Shown: positions 1 to 7,267 of the stretch, one piece after another
How the letters are laid out: each line of letters opens with the position of its first letter
How positions within the stretch are numbered: position 1 is the first letter of the stretch
NCBI GenBank assembly: GCA_900542385.1
Contig: UQNP01000070.1
Coordinates: forward strand, 1-8,745
Length of the DNA stretch: 8,745 nucleotides
Reading direction: 5' to 3'
From: an uncultured Eubacterium sp.
Lineage (GTDB): Bacteria > Bacillota > Clostridia > Peptostreptococcales > Anaerovoracaceae
Position numbers and translations under genes: made by a program
Notes under the pieces: model-generated
Told to the model about the DNA's origin: nothing
Seen by the model: the letters and a program-made list of their open reading frames with translations, nothing else
Database searches by the model: none

Positions 1-58
1 AATAATATTATAACATGAATTGATTGGATTTATATATGTCTTGTATAAAGAGGGTACT

Positions 59-1450
59 ATGAATTTTGACACGCAAATAGAAAAAATGAAAGATGATATG
101 ATAGAAGCAACCCGAAGGCTGATACAGATAAGAAGTATTCAAGGAGAGCCGGAGGGGGAGATGCCCTATGGAAAGGGCATGGATGATGCTATCAATTACC
201 TGCTTTCGTTGGCAGCCGGGATGGGATTCAAGACTAAGAAGATAGACGGATACTGCGGATACGCAGAATACGGCGAAGGTGATATATATATAGGGATTTT
301 CGGGCATGTCGACGTAAACGAGGAAAATGAAGGAGACTGGAAGTACGATCCGTACGGAGCTGTAGTGGAAAAAGAAAGGATCTACGGAAGCTGTGCAGTT
401 GATAAAGGTGCGCTGATAGCAGCTATTTTTGCGTTGAAAGCTGTAAAAGAAGTTGCAGGCAAGCTGAACAGAAAAGTCAGATTGATAATAGGAACGGATG
501 AGAGACGTTACTATAAAGATATGGCTTCATATCTGAACAGTGAAAATGCGCCTATCGCAGGGTTTAGCGTAGATGGACATTTCCCTGTTACTTATGCGGA
601 GAAGGCTCTTGCCATGATCGAATACAGAATGGATGTAAAGCAGGACGAACAGGAGTATATAGAGTATATCCAGGGCGGCAAGATAGATAATCTTGTGCCG
701 GGGTACTGCTGTGCAAAAATAGTGACAACAAGGAAAAATGAGATTCTGGATAAGCTGATGGAATATACGGCGGAGAACAGAAAAGATATAAATGCCAAGA
801 TACTCAAAGACGGATTGTTCATAGAAGTATTCGGAAAAGAAAGACACTGCGCTTTGATAGAAAGAGGAATAAACAGTAATGCGATAATGCTCGATTTTCT
901 TAAATCTGTAGATCTTGGGAACGGAAGCATGAAGAAAGCGATAGATTTCCTGTGCGACAAAATAGGATTCGATATATATGGCGAAAGTATGGATATAGCC
1001 TATGAAGATGAATTTTCCGGAAAAACAGTAGTGAATTTCGGAATAATGGATCTGCATAATGATAAAATGAAAATACGTCTTGACTGCAGATTTCCGATTA
1101 CATCAAATTATTATCAGGCGATAGAAAAGGTGAATTCAGAATTTGTTAAAGCAGGATTTGATATAAAGGAATGCAGCTATTGGCCGCCTACTTATTTCCC
1201 GAGGAACCATTTTCTGATAAATGCATTGATAGAATCGTACAAAACAGTTACGGGAGATGACAGTGAACCTATTTCCAGCAGCAGCGCAAGTTACTCAAAA
1301 GTTATGCCTAATATAGCAGCATTCGGTGCGCATTATCCGGGAGAAGGAATAATTTGGGATCAGACCGATGAGTATCTTGAGATCGAATCACTGGAAACCA
1401 CAGCAAAAATTTATGCAAATGCTATATATAAATTGTGTATGGAAGTGTGA
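59..1450 (+). CDS. PepV/Sapep-like M20 family protein with a degenerate metal site
   Basis: 463 residues, about the length of PepV-type dipeptidases. Family landmarks in order: FGHVDV (H83, D85), YDPYGAVVEKERIYG (96-110), a shortened VDKGA (114-118) where the family has DDKGP, GTDER (145-149) where it has GTDEE, VDGHFP (171-176), NLVPG (211-215), the lid-domain H263 in GKERHCALIERGINSNA, and AFGAHYPGE...DQTDEY near the C-terminus. There is no signal peptide or membrane segment, so it should be cytosolic. PepV enzymes are two-metal dipeptidases, but here the second Glu of the EE pair is R149, the C-terminal metal His is D434, and the GGGTYAR loop reads SSASYSK (408-414). It may therefore be inactive, bind metal differently, or have another role. 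ATG at 59 is chosen because AGAGGG (49-54) precedes it; an in-frame TTG at 20 lacks a comparable site. The fold assignment is confident; the activity is not. Confidence 0.85.
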   Translation: MNFDTQIEKMKDDMIEATRRLIQIRSIQGEPEGEMPYGKGMDDAINYLLSLAAGMGFKTKKIDGYCGYAEYGEGDIYIGIFGHVDVNEENEGDWKYDPYGAVVEKERIYGSCAVDKGALIAAIFALKAVKEVAGKLNRKVRLIIGTDERRYYKDMASYLNSENAPIAGFSVDGHFPVTYAEKALAMIEYRMDVKQDEQEYIEYIQGGKIDNLVPGYCCAKIVTTRKNEILDKLMEYTAENRKDINAKILKDGLFIEVFGKERHCALIERGINSNAIMLDFLKSVDLGNGSMKKAIDFLCDKIGFDIYGESMDIAYEDEFSGKTVVNFGIMDLHNDKMKIRLDCRFPITSNYYQAIEKVNSEFVKAGFDIKECSYWPPTYFPRNHFLINALIESYKTVTGDDSEPISSSSASYSKVMPNIAAFGAHYPGEGIIWDQTDEYLEIESLETTAKIYANAIYKLCMEV

Positions 1451-1463
1451 TGGAAGGGCTTTT

Positions 1464-1479
1464 AAGTTAAAAACGACTT
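1464..1479. promoter_or_regulatory. Enhancer-like 16-bp dyad, isolated copy (box 1)
   Basis: AAGTTAAAAACGACTT, an AAGT/ACTT inverted repeat, starts 14 bases after the M20 stop codon. It matches the three copies further downstream. It starts 83 bp upstream of box 2, close to eight helical turns, and is centred about 326 bp upstream of the predicted sigma-54 start. It is read as a binding site for an enhancer-binding protein. The repeat is seen directly; the role is inferred. Confidence 0.6.
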
Positions 1480-1546
1480 GAAAAATATGCGGTTTAAGGC
1501 TGCTTTTTCCAAAAAAATGATGAAATTTATACAAAGAATCAGCTAT

Positions 1547-1626
1547 AAGTTAAAAACAACTTGATAAATGACAGGCTTAAGCTAAAAACGACTTAATAAG
1601 TGACGGGGTTAAGTTGAAAATAGCTT
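1547..1626. promoter_or_regulatory. Tandem array of three enhancer-like 16-bp dyads (boxes 2-4)
   Basis: The boxes lie at 1547-1562 (AAGTTAAAAACAACTT, arms AAGTT/AACTT with a 6-base centre), 1579-1594 (AAGCTAAAAACGACTT) and 1611-1626 (AAGTTGAAAATAGCTT). With box 1 the consensus is AAGYTRAAAAYRRCTT. Starts are exactly 32 bp apart, about three helical turns, so the sites face the same side of the DNA. The spacers after boxes 2 and 3 are also related (12 of 16 bases, both with TGAC at the same place), so the array looks like duplicated 32-bp units. Centres lie about 180 to 243 bp upstream of the predicted sigma-54 start, a usual distance for upstream activator sites. The binding protein is not in this window. 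Confidence 0.65.
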
Positions 1627-1731
1627 AAAAATAAAGGATTTATTCTGATTGGAAAAACAATATATTTTATTCTGAAAAATACAAGCAAATAAATACTTTG
1701 ACAAATAAAAAACACAACAAGATAGTACTAA

Positions 1732-1772
1732 AAGAGCGCGCATATTTAATTTTTGCGCGTTTTTAATTTTTT
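1732..1772 (+). terminator. Intrinsic terminator just upstream of the sigma-54 promoter
   Basis: CGCGCA (1737-1742) pairs with TGCGCG (1754-1759) across an 11-base AT-rich loop. The stem can extend outward by five A-U or G-U pairs (1732-1736 with 1760-1764). T-rich sequence follows, including six T at 1767-1772. It could end transcripts from the M20 gene before the sigma-54 promoter. The loop is large for a terminator, so the call is moderate. Confidence 0.55.
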
Positions 1773-1787
1773 GGCACGGTTATTGCG
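1771..1787 (+). promoter_or_regulatory. Sigma-54 (RpoN) -24/-12 promoter
   Basis: TTGGCACGGTTATTGCG contains TGGCACG (1772-1778), four bases, then TTGC (1783-1786), a full match to the sigma-54 core TGGCACG-N4-TTGC. GG (1773-1774) and GC (1785-1786) have the required 12-bp offset. The expected start is near 1798, giving a leader of about 48 bases before the carrier gene. Sigma-54 promoters need an ATP-dependent enhancer-binding protein, which fits the dyad array upstream. Confidence 0.85.
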
Positions 1788-1845
1788 ATAATATTATCGT
1801 GGATTGATTTTTTAACGTCATATTTTATTTAGGAGGTAGACTTTT

Positions 1846-3291
1846 ATGGAAAAGCAAAAGAAAAAGCGAAAGCTTAAAGCGCCTAATTCATACGTTATAA
1901 TTATGGCGATAATCTTGCTGGTTGCTATCCTTTCATGGATACTGCCGGGAGGCGCTTATGACTATGTAGACCCTAACGCAGATACTCTTGAGCCTATAGC
2001 AGGCACATATCATGAAGTAGAATCAAATCCTCAGGGTCTTTGGTCCGTTATAATGGCACCGATAAACGGATTTATGGATTCTGTAGACATCATTTTGTAC
2101 TGTCTCATAATAGGCGGATATATAGCAATAGTTATGAAGACGGGCGCATTTGATGCAGCTATAGGACATGCCATGAAAAAGCTTAAAGGAAAAGAACACG
2201 TTCTTATTCCTATTCTCATGCTCATATTCTCACTGGCAGGTGCTATGTTCGGTATAGAGGAGGAAACACTTCCGTTCTTCCTTGTATTGATTCCGGTATT
2301 CCTTGTAGCGGGCTATGATACCCTCGTCGGACTGTCTGTAATAAAAGTCGGAGCGGCATTAGGTGTAATGGCTTCCATAGCTAATCCGTTCGCAGTAGCT
2401 ATCGCAAGTAACTTTGCCGGCATCCCGATGAGTGACGGTATAGGTATAAGAATAGTGCTGCTTTGCATATATATCCCTGCTGGAATCATCTACACGATGC
2501 ATTATGCGAAAAAGGTAAAGAACGATCCTACAAAATCTCTTGTATATGCTCAGAGAGAGCAGAACAAAGAATTCTTCCTCAAAGGAGGAAATTACGATTC
2601 AGACAGCCTGCCTGAGCTTACAACAAAGAGAAAGATCATACTCGTTATATTCGTACTGTCATTCCTGGTAATGATATGGGGAGTTCTCTCATGGGAAGAT
2701 CTCGGCATCACTATCTGGCCTACTATGGGATGGTGGTTTGGAGAACTGTCAGCAGTATTCCTCGTATCGAGCATACTCGTTGCTGTTATTGACAGAATAC
2801 CGCTTGATAGCTTTATCGATGACTTTATAAAGGGCGCATCGGATCTTCTGAGTGTTGCAATGATCATAGGTGTTGCCAGAGGTGTGTCGATAATAATGTC
2901 AGATGCAAGCATCACTGATACGATACTCCATTACTGCGAATCTACGGTAGCAAGCATGTCTTCGGGATTGTTCGCAGGAGTAAACTATATCGTATTCCTG
3001 GTTCTGTCATTCTTCATTCCTTCCAGCTCGGGTCTTGCTACACTGTCTATGAGCATCATGGCTCCGCTTGCAGATTTTGCGGGAGTAGGAAGAGAAATCG
3101 TAATAATAGCTTATCAGTCTGCAAACTCGATGATAGCTCTTATCGCTCCTACATGCGGACTTCTGATGGGAGTGCTTGCTATGACGAAGACGTCCTTTGG
3201 AACATGGATAAAATTCGTATGGAAACTGCTCGTATTCATCGCAGTTGTTACGGTAGTAGTTCTTGCCGGAGCAAGTATTATATTATACTAA
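1846..3291 (+). CDS. YfcC-family (DcuC superfamily) membrane carrier
   Basis: 481 residues and strongly hydrophobic, with about 11-12 predicted membrane segments (roughly 14-36, 82-98, 118-138, 141-156, 160-185, 203-220, 262-282, 298-316, 332-350, 377-395, 418-445, 458-480). The basic N-terminus (MEKQKKKRKLK) precedes helix 1 and fits the positive-inside rule. Recognisable features are WILPGGAYDY (31-40), FGIEEETLPFF (135-145), which sits between two hydrophobic segments, IPSSSGLATL (391-400) and the ANSMIALIAPTCGLL stretch (426-440). These match YfcC-type members of the C4-dicarboxylate carrier superfamily, often annotated as basic amino acid or peptide-related transporters on weak evidence; the substrate cannot be read from sequence. 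AGGAGG (1831-1836) supports the ATG at 1846. pepD follows after 45 bases without a terminator, so co-transcription from the sigma-54 promoter is likely. Confidence 0.88.
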   Translation: MEKQKKKRKLKAPNSYVIIMAIILLVAILSWILPGGAYDYVDPNADTLEPIAGTYHEVESNPQGLWSVIMAPINGFMDSVDIILYCLIIGGYIAIVMKTGAFDAAIGHAMKKLKGKEHVLIPILMLIFSLAGAMFGIEEETLPFFLVLIPVFLVAGYDTLVGLSVIKVGAALGVMASIANPFAVAIASNFAGIPMSDGIGIRIVLLCIYIPAGIIYTMHYAKKVKNDPTKSLVYAQREQNKEFFLKGGNYDSDSLPELTTKRKIILVIFVLSFLVMIWGVLSWEDLGITIWPTMGWWFGELSAVFLVSSILVAVIDRIPLDSFIDDFIKGASDLLSVAMIIGVARGVSIIMSDASITDTILHYCESTVASMSSGLFAGVNYIVFLVLSFFIPSSSGLATLSMSIMAPLADFAGVGREIVIIAYQSANSMIALIAPTCGLLMGVLAMTKTSFGTWIKFVWKLLVFIAVVTVVVLAGASIILY

Positions 3292-3320
3292 GTTAATTCT
3301 CGTTTAACGTAAATTGAAAT

Positions 3321-3326
3321 AAGGAG
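3321..3326 (+). promoter_or_regulatory. Ribosome binding site supporting the TTG start of pepD
   Basis: AAGGAG lies 10 bases before a TTG codon at 3337. There is no in-frame ATG nearby, and the PepD family N-terminus aligns from this TTG. The other TTG close to the site (3328) meets a stop two codons later. Confidence 0.75.
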
Positions 3327-3336
3327 TTGATATAAA

Positions 3337-4797
3337 TTGAAAAAGGAACGAATATTGACGAATGTCGAACCTGTAGATGTGTTTGGATATTTTGAAGATC
3401 TGACATTCATTCCAAGAGAGTCAGGAAATGAAAAAGAAGTTTCTGATTATCTCGTATCCTTTGCTAAAGAGCATGGCCTTGAATGGCATCAGGATGATTA
3501 TTACAATGTCCTTATAAGAAAACCGGCTACTCCGGGATATGAAGATCATCCGGGTGTGATCATGCAGGCGCATATGGATATGGTATGCGAGAAAAACAGA
3601 GATGTAGAACATGATTTTGCGAAGGATCCTATATTCTTTGAGATCGAAGATGATAAAATAATAGCTAAAGAAACAAGCCTTGGAGCAGATGATGGAATAG
3701 GCGTAGCATTTTGCCTGGCAGCTCTGGCCGATGAAAATCTTAAGCATCCTGCTATTGAATTCGTATGCACGACTGACGAAGAAAGAGGTATGAGCGGTAT
3801 AGAAAACTTTGATTTCAGTCAGCTTAAAGGCGAGAATGTAATAAACATCGACAGCGATGACGAAGGAATAATAGTAGTAGGCTGTGCAGGCGGTCCTGTA
3901 GTAAGAGTAGAGCTTCCTATAAAGAAAGCTCCTGCCGATAAGGACAAGGCTTACTATGAGATAACACTCAGAGGACTTCTTGGAGGACATTCAGGAGAAG
4001 ACATCCACAGAGGAAGAGCTAATTCAAATAAACTTCTCGTACGTGTGCTCATGGCAGTTCATAATGAAATAGGCTTCGATCTGGCAGATATCAGCGGAGG
4101 ACTCAAGTACAATGCTATCCCGAGAAACGCTGAATGTCTCATAGCCATAGACAAGAAGGATGAAGCTGCACTGAAAGATATAATCAAAAAATACAGCGAT
4201 ATATTTGCAGATGAATACAGAGTAAACGACCCTGATATAGCTCTGAGCTGCGAGGCTGCAGAAGCTGCGGATACAATACTTGATGAAGAATCAAAGATGC
4301 GCGTTTTAGATTATATGAACTTCTCGGAAACCGGTATAGTAAGATGGGATCAGGATTATCCTCAGTTCGTTGAAAGCTCTGTAAGCCTTGGCGTTGTAAG
4401 CATCAAGGAAAGCGTTGCTGAGATCTGGGTAATGACGAGAAGCTCAAAGGAAAGCCAGTACGAGCTCATGTACGAAAAGATCGTAAGACTCACTGAGCAT
4501 ATGGGCGGAACTTATGAAGTGATGTCCAACTGTCCTGCATGGGAGTACGATCACAGTTCAAAGCTCAAGAAAAAGTTTGAAGATGTATACAGAGAAATGT
4601 ATGGAAAAGATCCTTCATTCATGATCCTGCATGCCGGAGTTGAGCCGAGTGAATTTGCAAAGAATATCGACAGAAAACTCGATATGATATCCCTCGGACC
4701 TGATGTAAGAAACTTACATGCTCCAGGTGAATATGTAGGCATCTCTTCAGTAAAGAGAGTATGGGAAAGCGTTAAGAAGCTCCTTGAAGAGCTGTAA
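3337..4797 (+). CDS. pepD: Aminoacyl-histidine (Xaa-His) dipeptidase, PepD type, M20 family
   Basis: 486 residues, about the length of E. coli PepD. It hydrolyses a broad range of dipeptides, including Xaa-His, in the cytosol with two bound metal ions. All expected active-site positions are present: H79 and D81 in QAHMDM, D118 in LGADDG, the catalytic and metal Glu pair E148-E149 in TTDEER, D172 in INIDSDD, and H461 in NLHAPGEY. The lid/dimerisation domain (about 187-390) contains GGHSGEDIHRGRANS with H217. There is no signal peptide. It starts with TTG. Its position right behind the carrier gene suggests it splits peptides or conjugates imported by that carrier, or supplies the amino acid the carrier exchanges; that coupling is inference. 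The gene ends 39 bases before the hairpin terminator shared with the rib operon. Confidence 0.95.
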   Translation: MKKERILTNVEPVDVFGYFEDLTFIPRESGNEKEVSDYLVSFAKEHGLEWHQDDYYNVLIRKPATPGYEDHPGVIMQAHMDMVCEKNRDVEHDFAKDPIFFEIEDDKIIAKETSLGADDGIGVAFCLAALADENLKHPAIEFVCTTDEERGMSGIENFDFSQLKGENVINIDSDDEGIIVVGCAGGPVVRVELPIKKAPADKDKAYYEITLRGLLGGHSGEDIHRGRANSNKLLVRVLMAVHNEIGFDLADISGGLKYNAIPRNAECLIAIDKKDEAALKDIIKKYSDIFADEYRVNDPDIALSCEAAEAADTILDEESKMRVLDYMNFSETGIVRWDQDYPQFVESSVSLGVVSIKESVAEIWVMTRSSKESQYELMYEKIVRLTEHMGGTYEVMSNCPAWEYDHSSKLKKKFEDVYREMYGKDPSFMILHAGVEPSEFAKNIDRKLDMISLGPDVRNLHAPGEYVGISSVKRVWESVKKLLEEL

Positions 4798-4836
4798 GAT
4801 CATAAGTATAGATCATATATAAAACAAATACTTGAT

Positions 4837-4878
4837 AAAAAGCCTCCCGCAGAAAGTTTATTTCTGCGGGAGGTTTTT
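4837..4878. terminator. Bidirectional intrinsic terminator between pepD and ribH
   Basis: CCTCCCGCAGAAA (4843-4855) and TTTCTGCGGGAGG (4861-4873) form a perfect 13-bp stem with a five-base loop. Five T follow at 4874-4878 and five A precede at 4837-4841, so transcripts from either side meet a stem plus U-run. It separates two converging operons. Confidence 0.93.
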
Positions 4879-4888
4879 GCTTTGTTGT

Positions 4889-5353
4889 TTATCCCAGTTC
4901 TCTGAGCAGATTTACCATCTCTATAGCGCTTTGAGCACAGTCGGAGCCTTTATTTCCGGCTTTCGTTCCGGCCCGCTCTATAGCCTGTTCTATGTTTTCT
5001 GTGGTGATAACACCGAACATTACAGGGATTCCGCTCGACAGGGAGACTTGTGCTATTCCTTTGGATACTTCGCTGCATACATAATCGTAGTGGGAGGTGC
5101 TGCCTCTTATGACGGCACCCAAGGCTATGACAGCATCATATCGGCCGCTTGATGCCATTTTAGAGGCGGCAAGGGGGATCTCGAAGGCTCCGGGCACCCA
5201 TGCTGTCTCTATGTCATCATCGCTTACGCCATGGCGTTTTAGAGTGTCCAAAGCGCCGGAGAGGAGCTTGGATGTGATGAATTCATTGAAACGTGACGCT
5301 ACTATGGCGATCCTGATTTTTTCAGATACTAATTTTCCTTCGTATACTTTCAT
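4889..5353 (-). CDS. ribH: 6,7-dimethyl-8-ribityllumazine synthase
   Basis: 154 residues, the normal family length. It condenses 5-amino-6-ribitylaminouracil with 3,4-dihydroxy-2-butanone 4-phosphate to the lumazine that RibE uses; family members form 60-mer shells or pentamers. Motifs seen: SRFNEFIT (substrate aromatic contact), [24 protein letters not shown] with the catalytic His, and [27 protein letters not shown] (phosphate and ring contacts). AAAGGAG (complement of 5360-5366) lies six bases before the ATG. It is the last gene of the rib operon, 42 bases after ribBA. Confidence 0.97.
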   Translation of the reverse strand: MKVYEGKLVSEKIRIAIVASRFNEFITSKLLSGALDTLKRHGVSDDDIETAWVPGAFEIPLAASKMASSGRYDAVIALGAVIRGSTSHYDYVCSEVSKGIAQVSLSSGIPVMFGVITTENIEQAIERAGTKAGNKGSDCAQSAIEMVNLLRELG

Positions 5354-5395
5354 TGTGTTCTCCTTTACATTGTATTCATAATAATATTTATAGAT

Positions 5396-6595
5396 TTAAA
5401 TATTGAGCAGGTGTCCCATACGCTCTTTTTTTGTTTTCAGATAAAAGCTGTCACATTCGGTTGCTTCTATCTGTATAGGTATTCTTTCTGTTATTTCCAT
5501 ACCGAAATCTGAAAGCTGATAAACTTTATCCGGGTTGTTGGTGAGGAGCCGCAGTTCCTTTGCACCCAAATCTCTGAGTATCTGCGCACCTATAAAGTAT
5601 TCTCTCAGATCGCCGGCAAAGCCGAGGGCGAGATTTGCGTCGAGAGTGTCAAGGCCCTGATCCTGGAGCTCATATGCTTTGAGCTTATTTATGAGACCTA
5701 TGCCGCGTCCTTCCTGACGCATGTATAAAAGTATGCCGCGTCCTTCTTTTTCTATCATGGTCATAGCTGTGGCAAGCTGGTCACCGCAGTCGCATCTAAG
5801 AGAGCCGAATGTATCTCCTGTAAGACATTCGGAATGAACTCGGCACAGGAGATTCTTTCCATCGCCGATATCTCCCTTTACGAGGGCTACGTGATGCTCT
5901 CCGTTCAGCTTGTTTACATATCCGTAAGCCTTGAACTTACCGTATTTTGTGGGCAGATCGACGCAGGCTTCGCAATTTACGAGCTTTTCATGCTTTTTTC
6001 TGTAGTCCTGGAGTTCTTTAATGGTTATGAACTTCATATCGTATTTCTGTGCCAGTTCTATGAGCTGAGGAGTTCTCATCATAGTTCCGTCTTCTTTCAT
6101 GACTTCGCAGCAAAGTCCGCATTCTTTTAGCCCTGCAAGGCGCATCAGATCTACGGTGGCCTCTGTGTGGCCGTTTCTTTCGAGTACGCCGTTTTTCTTT
6201 GATCTGAGAGGGAACATATGGCCCGGTCTTCTGAAGTCTTCAGGCCGCGCGTTTTCGTCTGCACAGGCTCTTGCTGTGACCCCCCGTTCTTCGGCGGAGA
6301 TGCCTGTGGTGGTGGATATATGATCTATGGAAACGGTAAAAGCCGTTTCGTGGTTGTCGGTATTGTCGCTTACCATCTGAGGGAATTTAAGGCGAGAGCA
6401 GAATTCTTCGCTCATCGGCATACATATCAGTCCCTTTGCGGCGCTTGCCATCAGGTTGACGTTTTCAGTTGTGGCAAACTGGGCGGCGCATATCATATCT
6501 CCTTCATTTTCTCTGTCTTCATCATCGGTGACCAGTATTATTCTGCCTTTTTTAAGGTCTTCCAGAGCTTCCGGTACAGTGTTGAATTTGAACAT
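5396..6595 (-). CDS. ribBA: Bifunctional 3,4-dihydroxy-2-butanone 4-phosphate synthase / GTP cyclohydrolase II
   Basis: 399 residues, as usual for the fused enzyme. The N-terminal half (about 1-200) makes dihydroxybutanone phosphate from ribulose 5-phosphate: [10 protein letters not shown] (24-33) carries the acidic metal and substrate residues, followed by [23 protein letters not shown] and [10 protein letters not shown]...[10 protein letters not shown]. The C-terminal half (about 205-399) opens [26 protein letters not shown] holds the three zinc cysteines, RQEGRGIGL the catalytic Arg region, and LLTNNPDK the nucleotide contact. Both halves look intact, so both branches feeding RibH are supplied here. 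GGAGG (complement of 6604-6608) lies eight bases before the ATG, and the gene begins 15 bases after the ribE stop. Confidence 0.97.
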   Translation of the reverse strand: MFKFNTVPEALEDLKKGRIILVTDDEDRENEGDMICAAQFATTENVNLMASAAKGLICMPMSEEFCSRLKFPQMVSDNTDNHETAFTVSIDHISTTTGISAEERGVTARACADENARPEDFRRPGHMFPLRSKKNGVLERNGHTEATVDLMRLAGLKECGLCCEVMKEDGTMMRTPQLIELAQKYDMKFITIKELQDYRKKHEKLVNCEACVDLPTKYGKFKAYGYVNKLNGEHHVALVKGDIGDGKNLLCRVHSECLTGDTFGSLRCDCGDQLATAMTMIEKEGRGILLYMRQEGRGIGLINKLKAYELQDQGLDTLDANLALGFAGDLREYFIGAQILRDLGAKELRLLTNNPDKVYQLSDFGMEITERIPIQIEATECDSFYLKTKKERMGHLLNI

Positions 6596-6610
6596 TTGAA
6601 ATACCTCCTT

Positions 6611-7267
6611 TTAAAATCCGTTTTCTATAAGAAATTCTTTTGTTATTGAAGATGCCGGCGTATCGTCAGGCGGATCTGCATAAGGTGCAATAAGCTTTTC
6701 TATGTATTTTCCTATACAGTCGTTTTCAAGGTTTACCGTATCGCCGGCTTTTTTCAAGGATAATATCGTGTTTTCGGCTGTATGGGGTATGACGGAAACT
6801 TTAAATCGCTGTTCGTCTGTTTCTGCGACCGTAAGACTTATGCCGTCTATTGCAATGGAGCCTTTTTCTATTATGTATCTCATGATCTTAGGCCTGGCGG
6901 ATATGGTGTACCACACTGCGTTGTCGTCTTTTTTCAGAGAAATTATGTTTCCGGTACCATCGATATGTCCCGATACGATGTGCCCTCCGAATCTTCCGCC
7001 GGCTTTCATCGCGCGCTCAAGATTCACAAAGCTTCCCGGTGAAAGTAAGCCCAGATTGGATCGGTTTAAAGTCTCATGCATAACATCTGCCGTAAATCTC
7101 TTCGATGAAAAGGATGTTACGGTGAGGCATACTCCGTTTACAGCAATGCTGTCTCCGTTTTTCACATCTGACAGGATTTCTCTCGCTTCTATCGCAAGCT
7201 GAGCGGAAAAAGCGCCTTTTTTTATGGAGCGTACTTGTCCGATCTCTTCAACTATTCCGGTGAACAT
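6611..7267 (-). CDS. ribE: Riboflavin synthase, alpha chain
   Basis: 218 residues with the expected two tandem lumazine-binding barrels. The first barrel (about 1-95) begins MFTGIVEEIG and has NGVCLTV; the second (about 96-190) has GGHIVSGHIDGTG and IDGISLTV. It dismutates two lumazine molecules into riboflavin and the ribitylaminouracil that returns to RibH. A C-terminal tail of about 30 residues forms the trimer contact in known structures. The ATG overlaps the end of ribD by 20 bases and is preceded by GAGG within ribD, so translational coupling with ribD is likely. Some genomes call this gene ribC; ribE follows the B. subtilis operon naming. Confidence 0.96.
   Translation of the reverse strand: MFTGIVEEIGQVRSIKKGAFSAQLAIEAREILSDVKNGDSIAVNGVCLTVTSFSSKRFTADVMHETLNRSNLGLLSPGSFVNLERAMKAGGRFGGHIVSGHIDGTGNIISLKKDDNAVWYTISARPKIMRYIIEKGSIAIDGISLTVAETDEQRFKVSVIPHTAENTILSLKKAGDTVNLENDCIGKYIEKLIAPYADPPDDTPASSITKEFLIENGF

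Noticed and set aside
20..49. TTGATT and TATAAA as a sigma-A promoter for the M20 gene
   Set aside because: The 18-base spacing is acceptable, but transcription would start near 56 and leave out the ribosome binding site, so the match is probably chance in AT-rich DNA.
20..58. In-frame TTG at 20 as an earlier start for the M20 gene
   Set aside because: It adds 13 residues that do not resemble the family N-terminus and lacks a good ribosome binding site, whereas ATG at 59 has AGAGGG just upstream.
527..1057. Long open frame on the - strand opposite the M20 gene
   Set aside because: It is fully contained in a well-supported gene on the other strand and has no recognisable domain or start signals. 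The same holds for the frame opposite pepD at 3421-3990.
1698..1726. TTGACA with GATAGT 17 bases later as a sigma-A promoter for the carrier
   Set aside because: The -10 is poor and the transcript would begin inside the hairpin terminator at 1732-1772. The sigma-54 element is much stronger.
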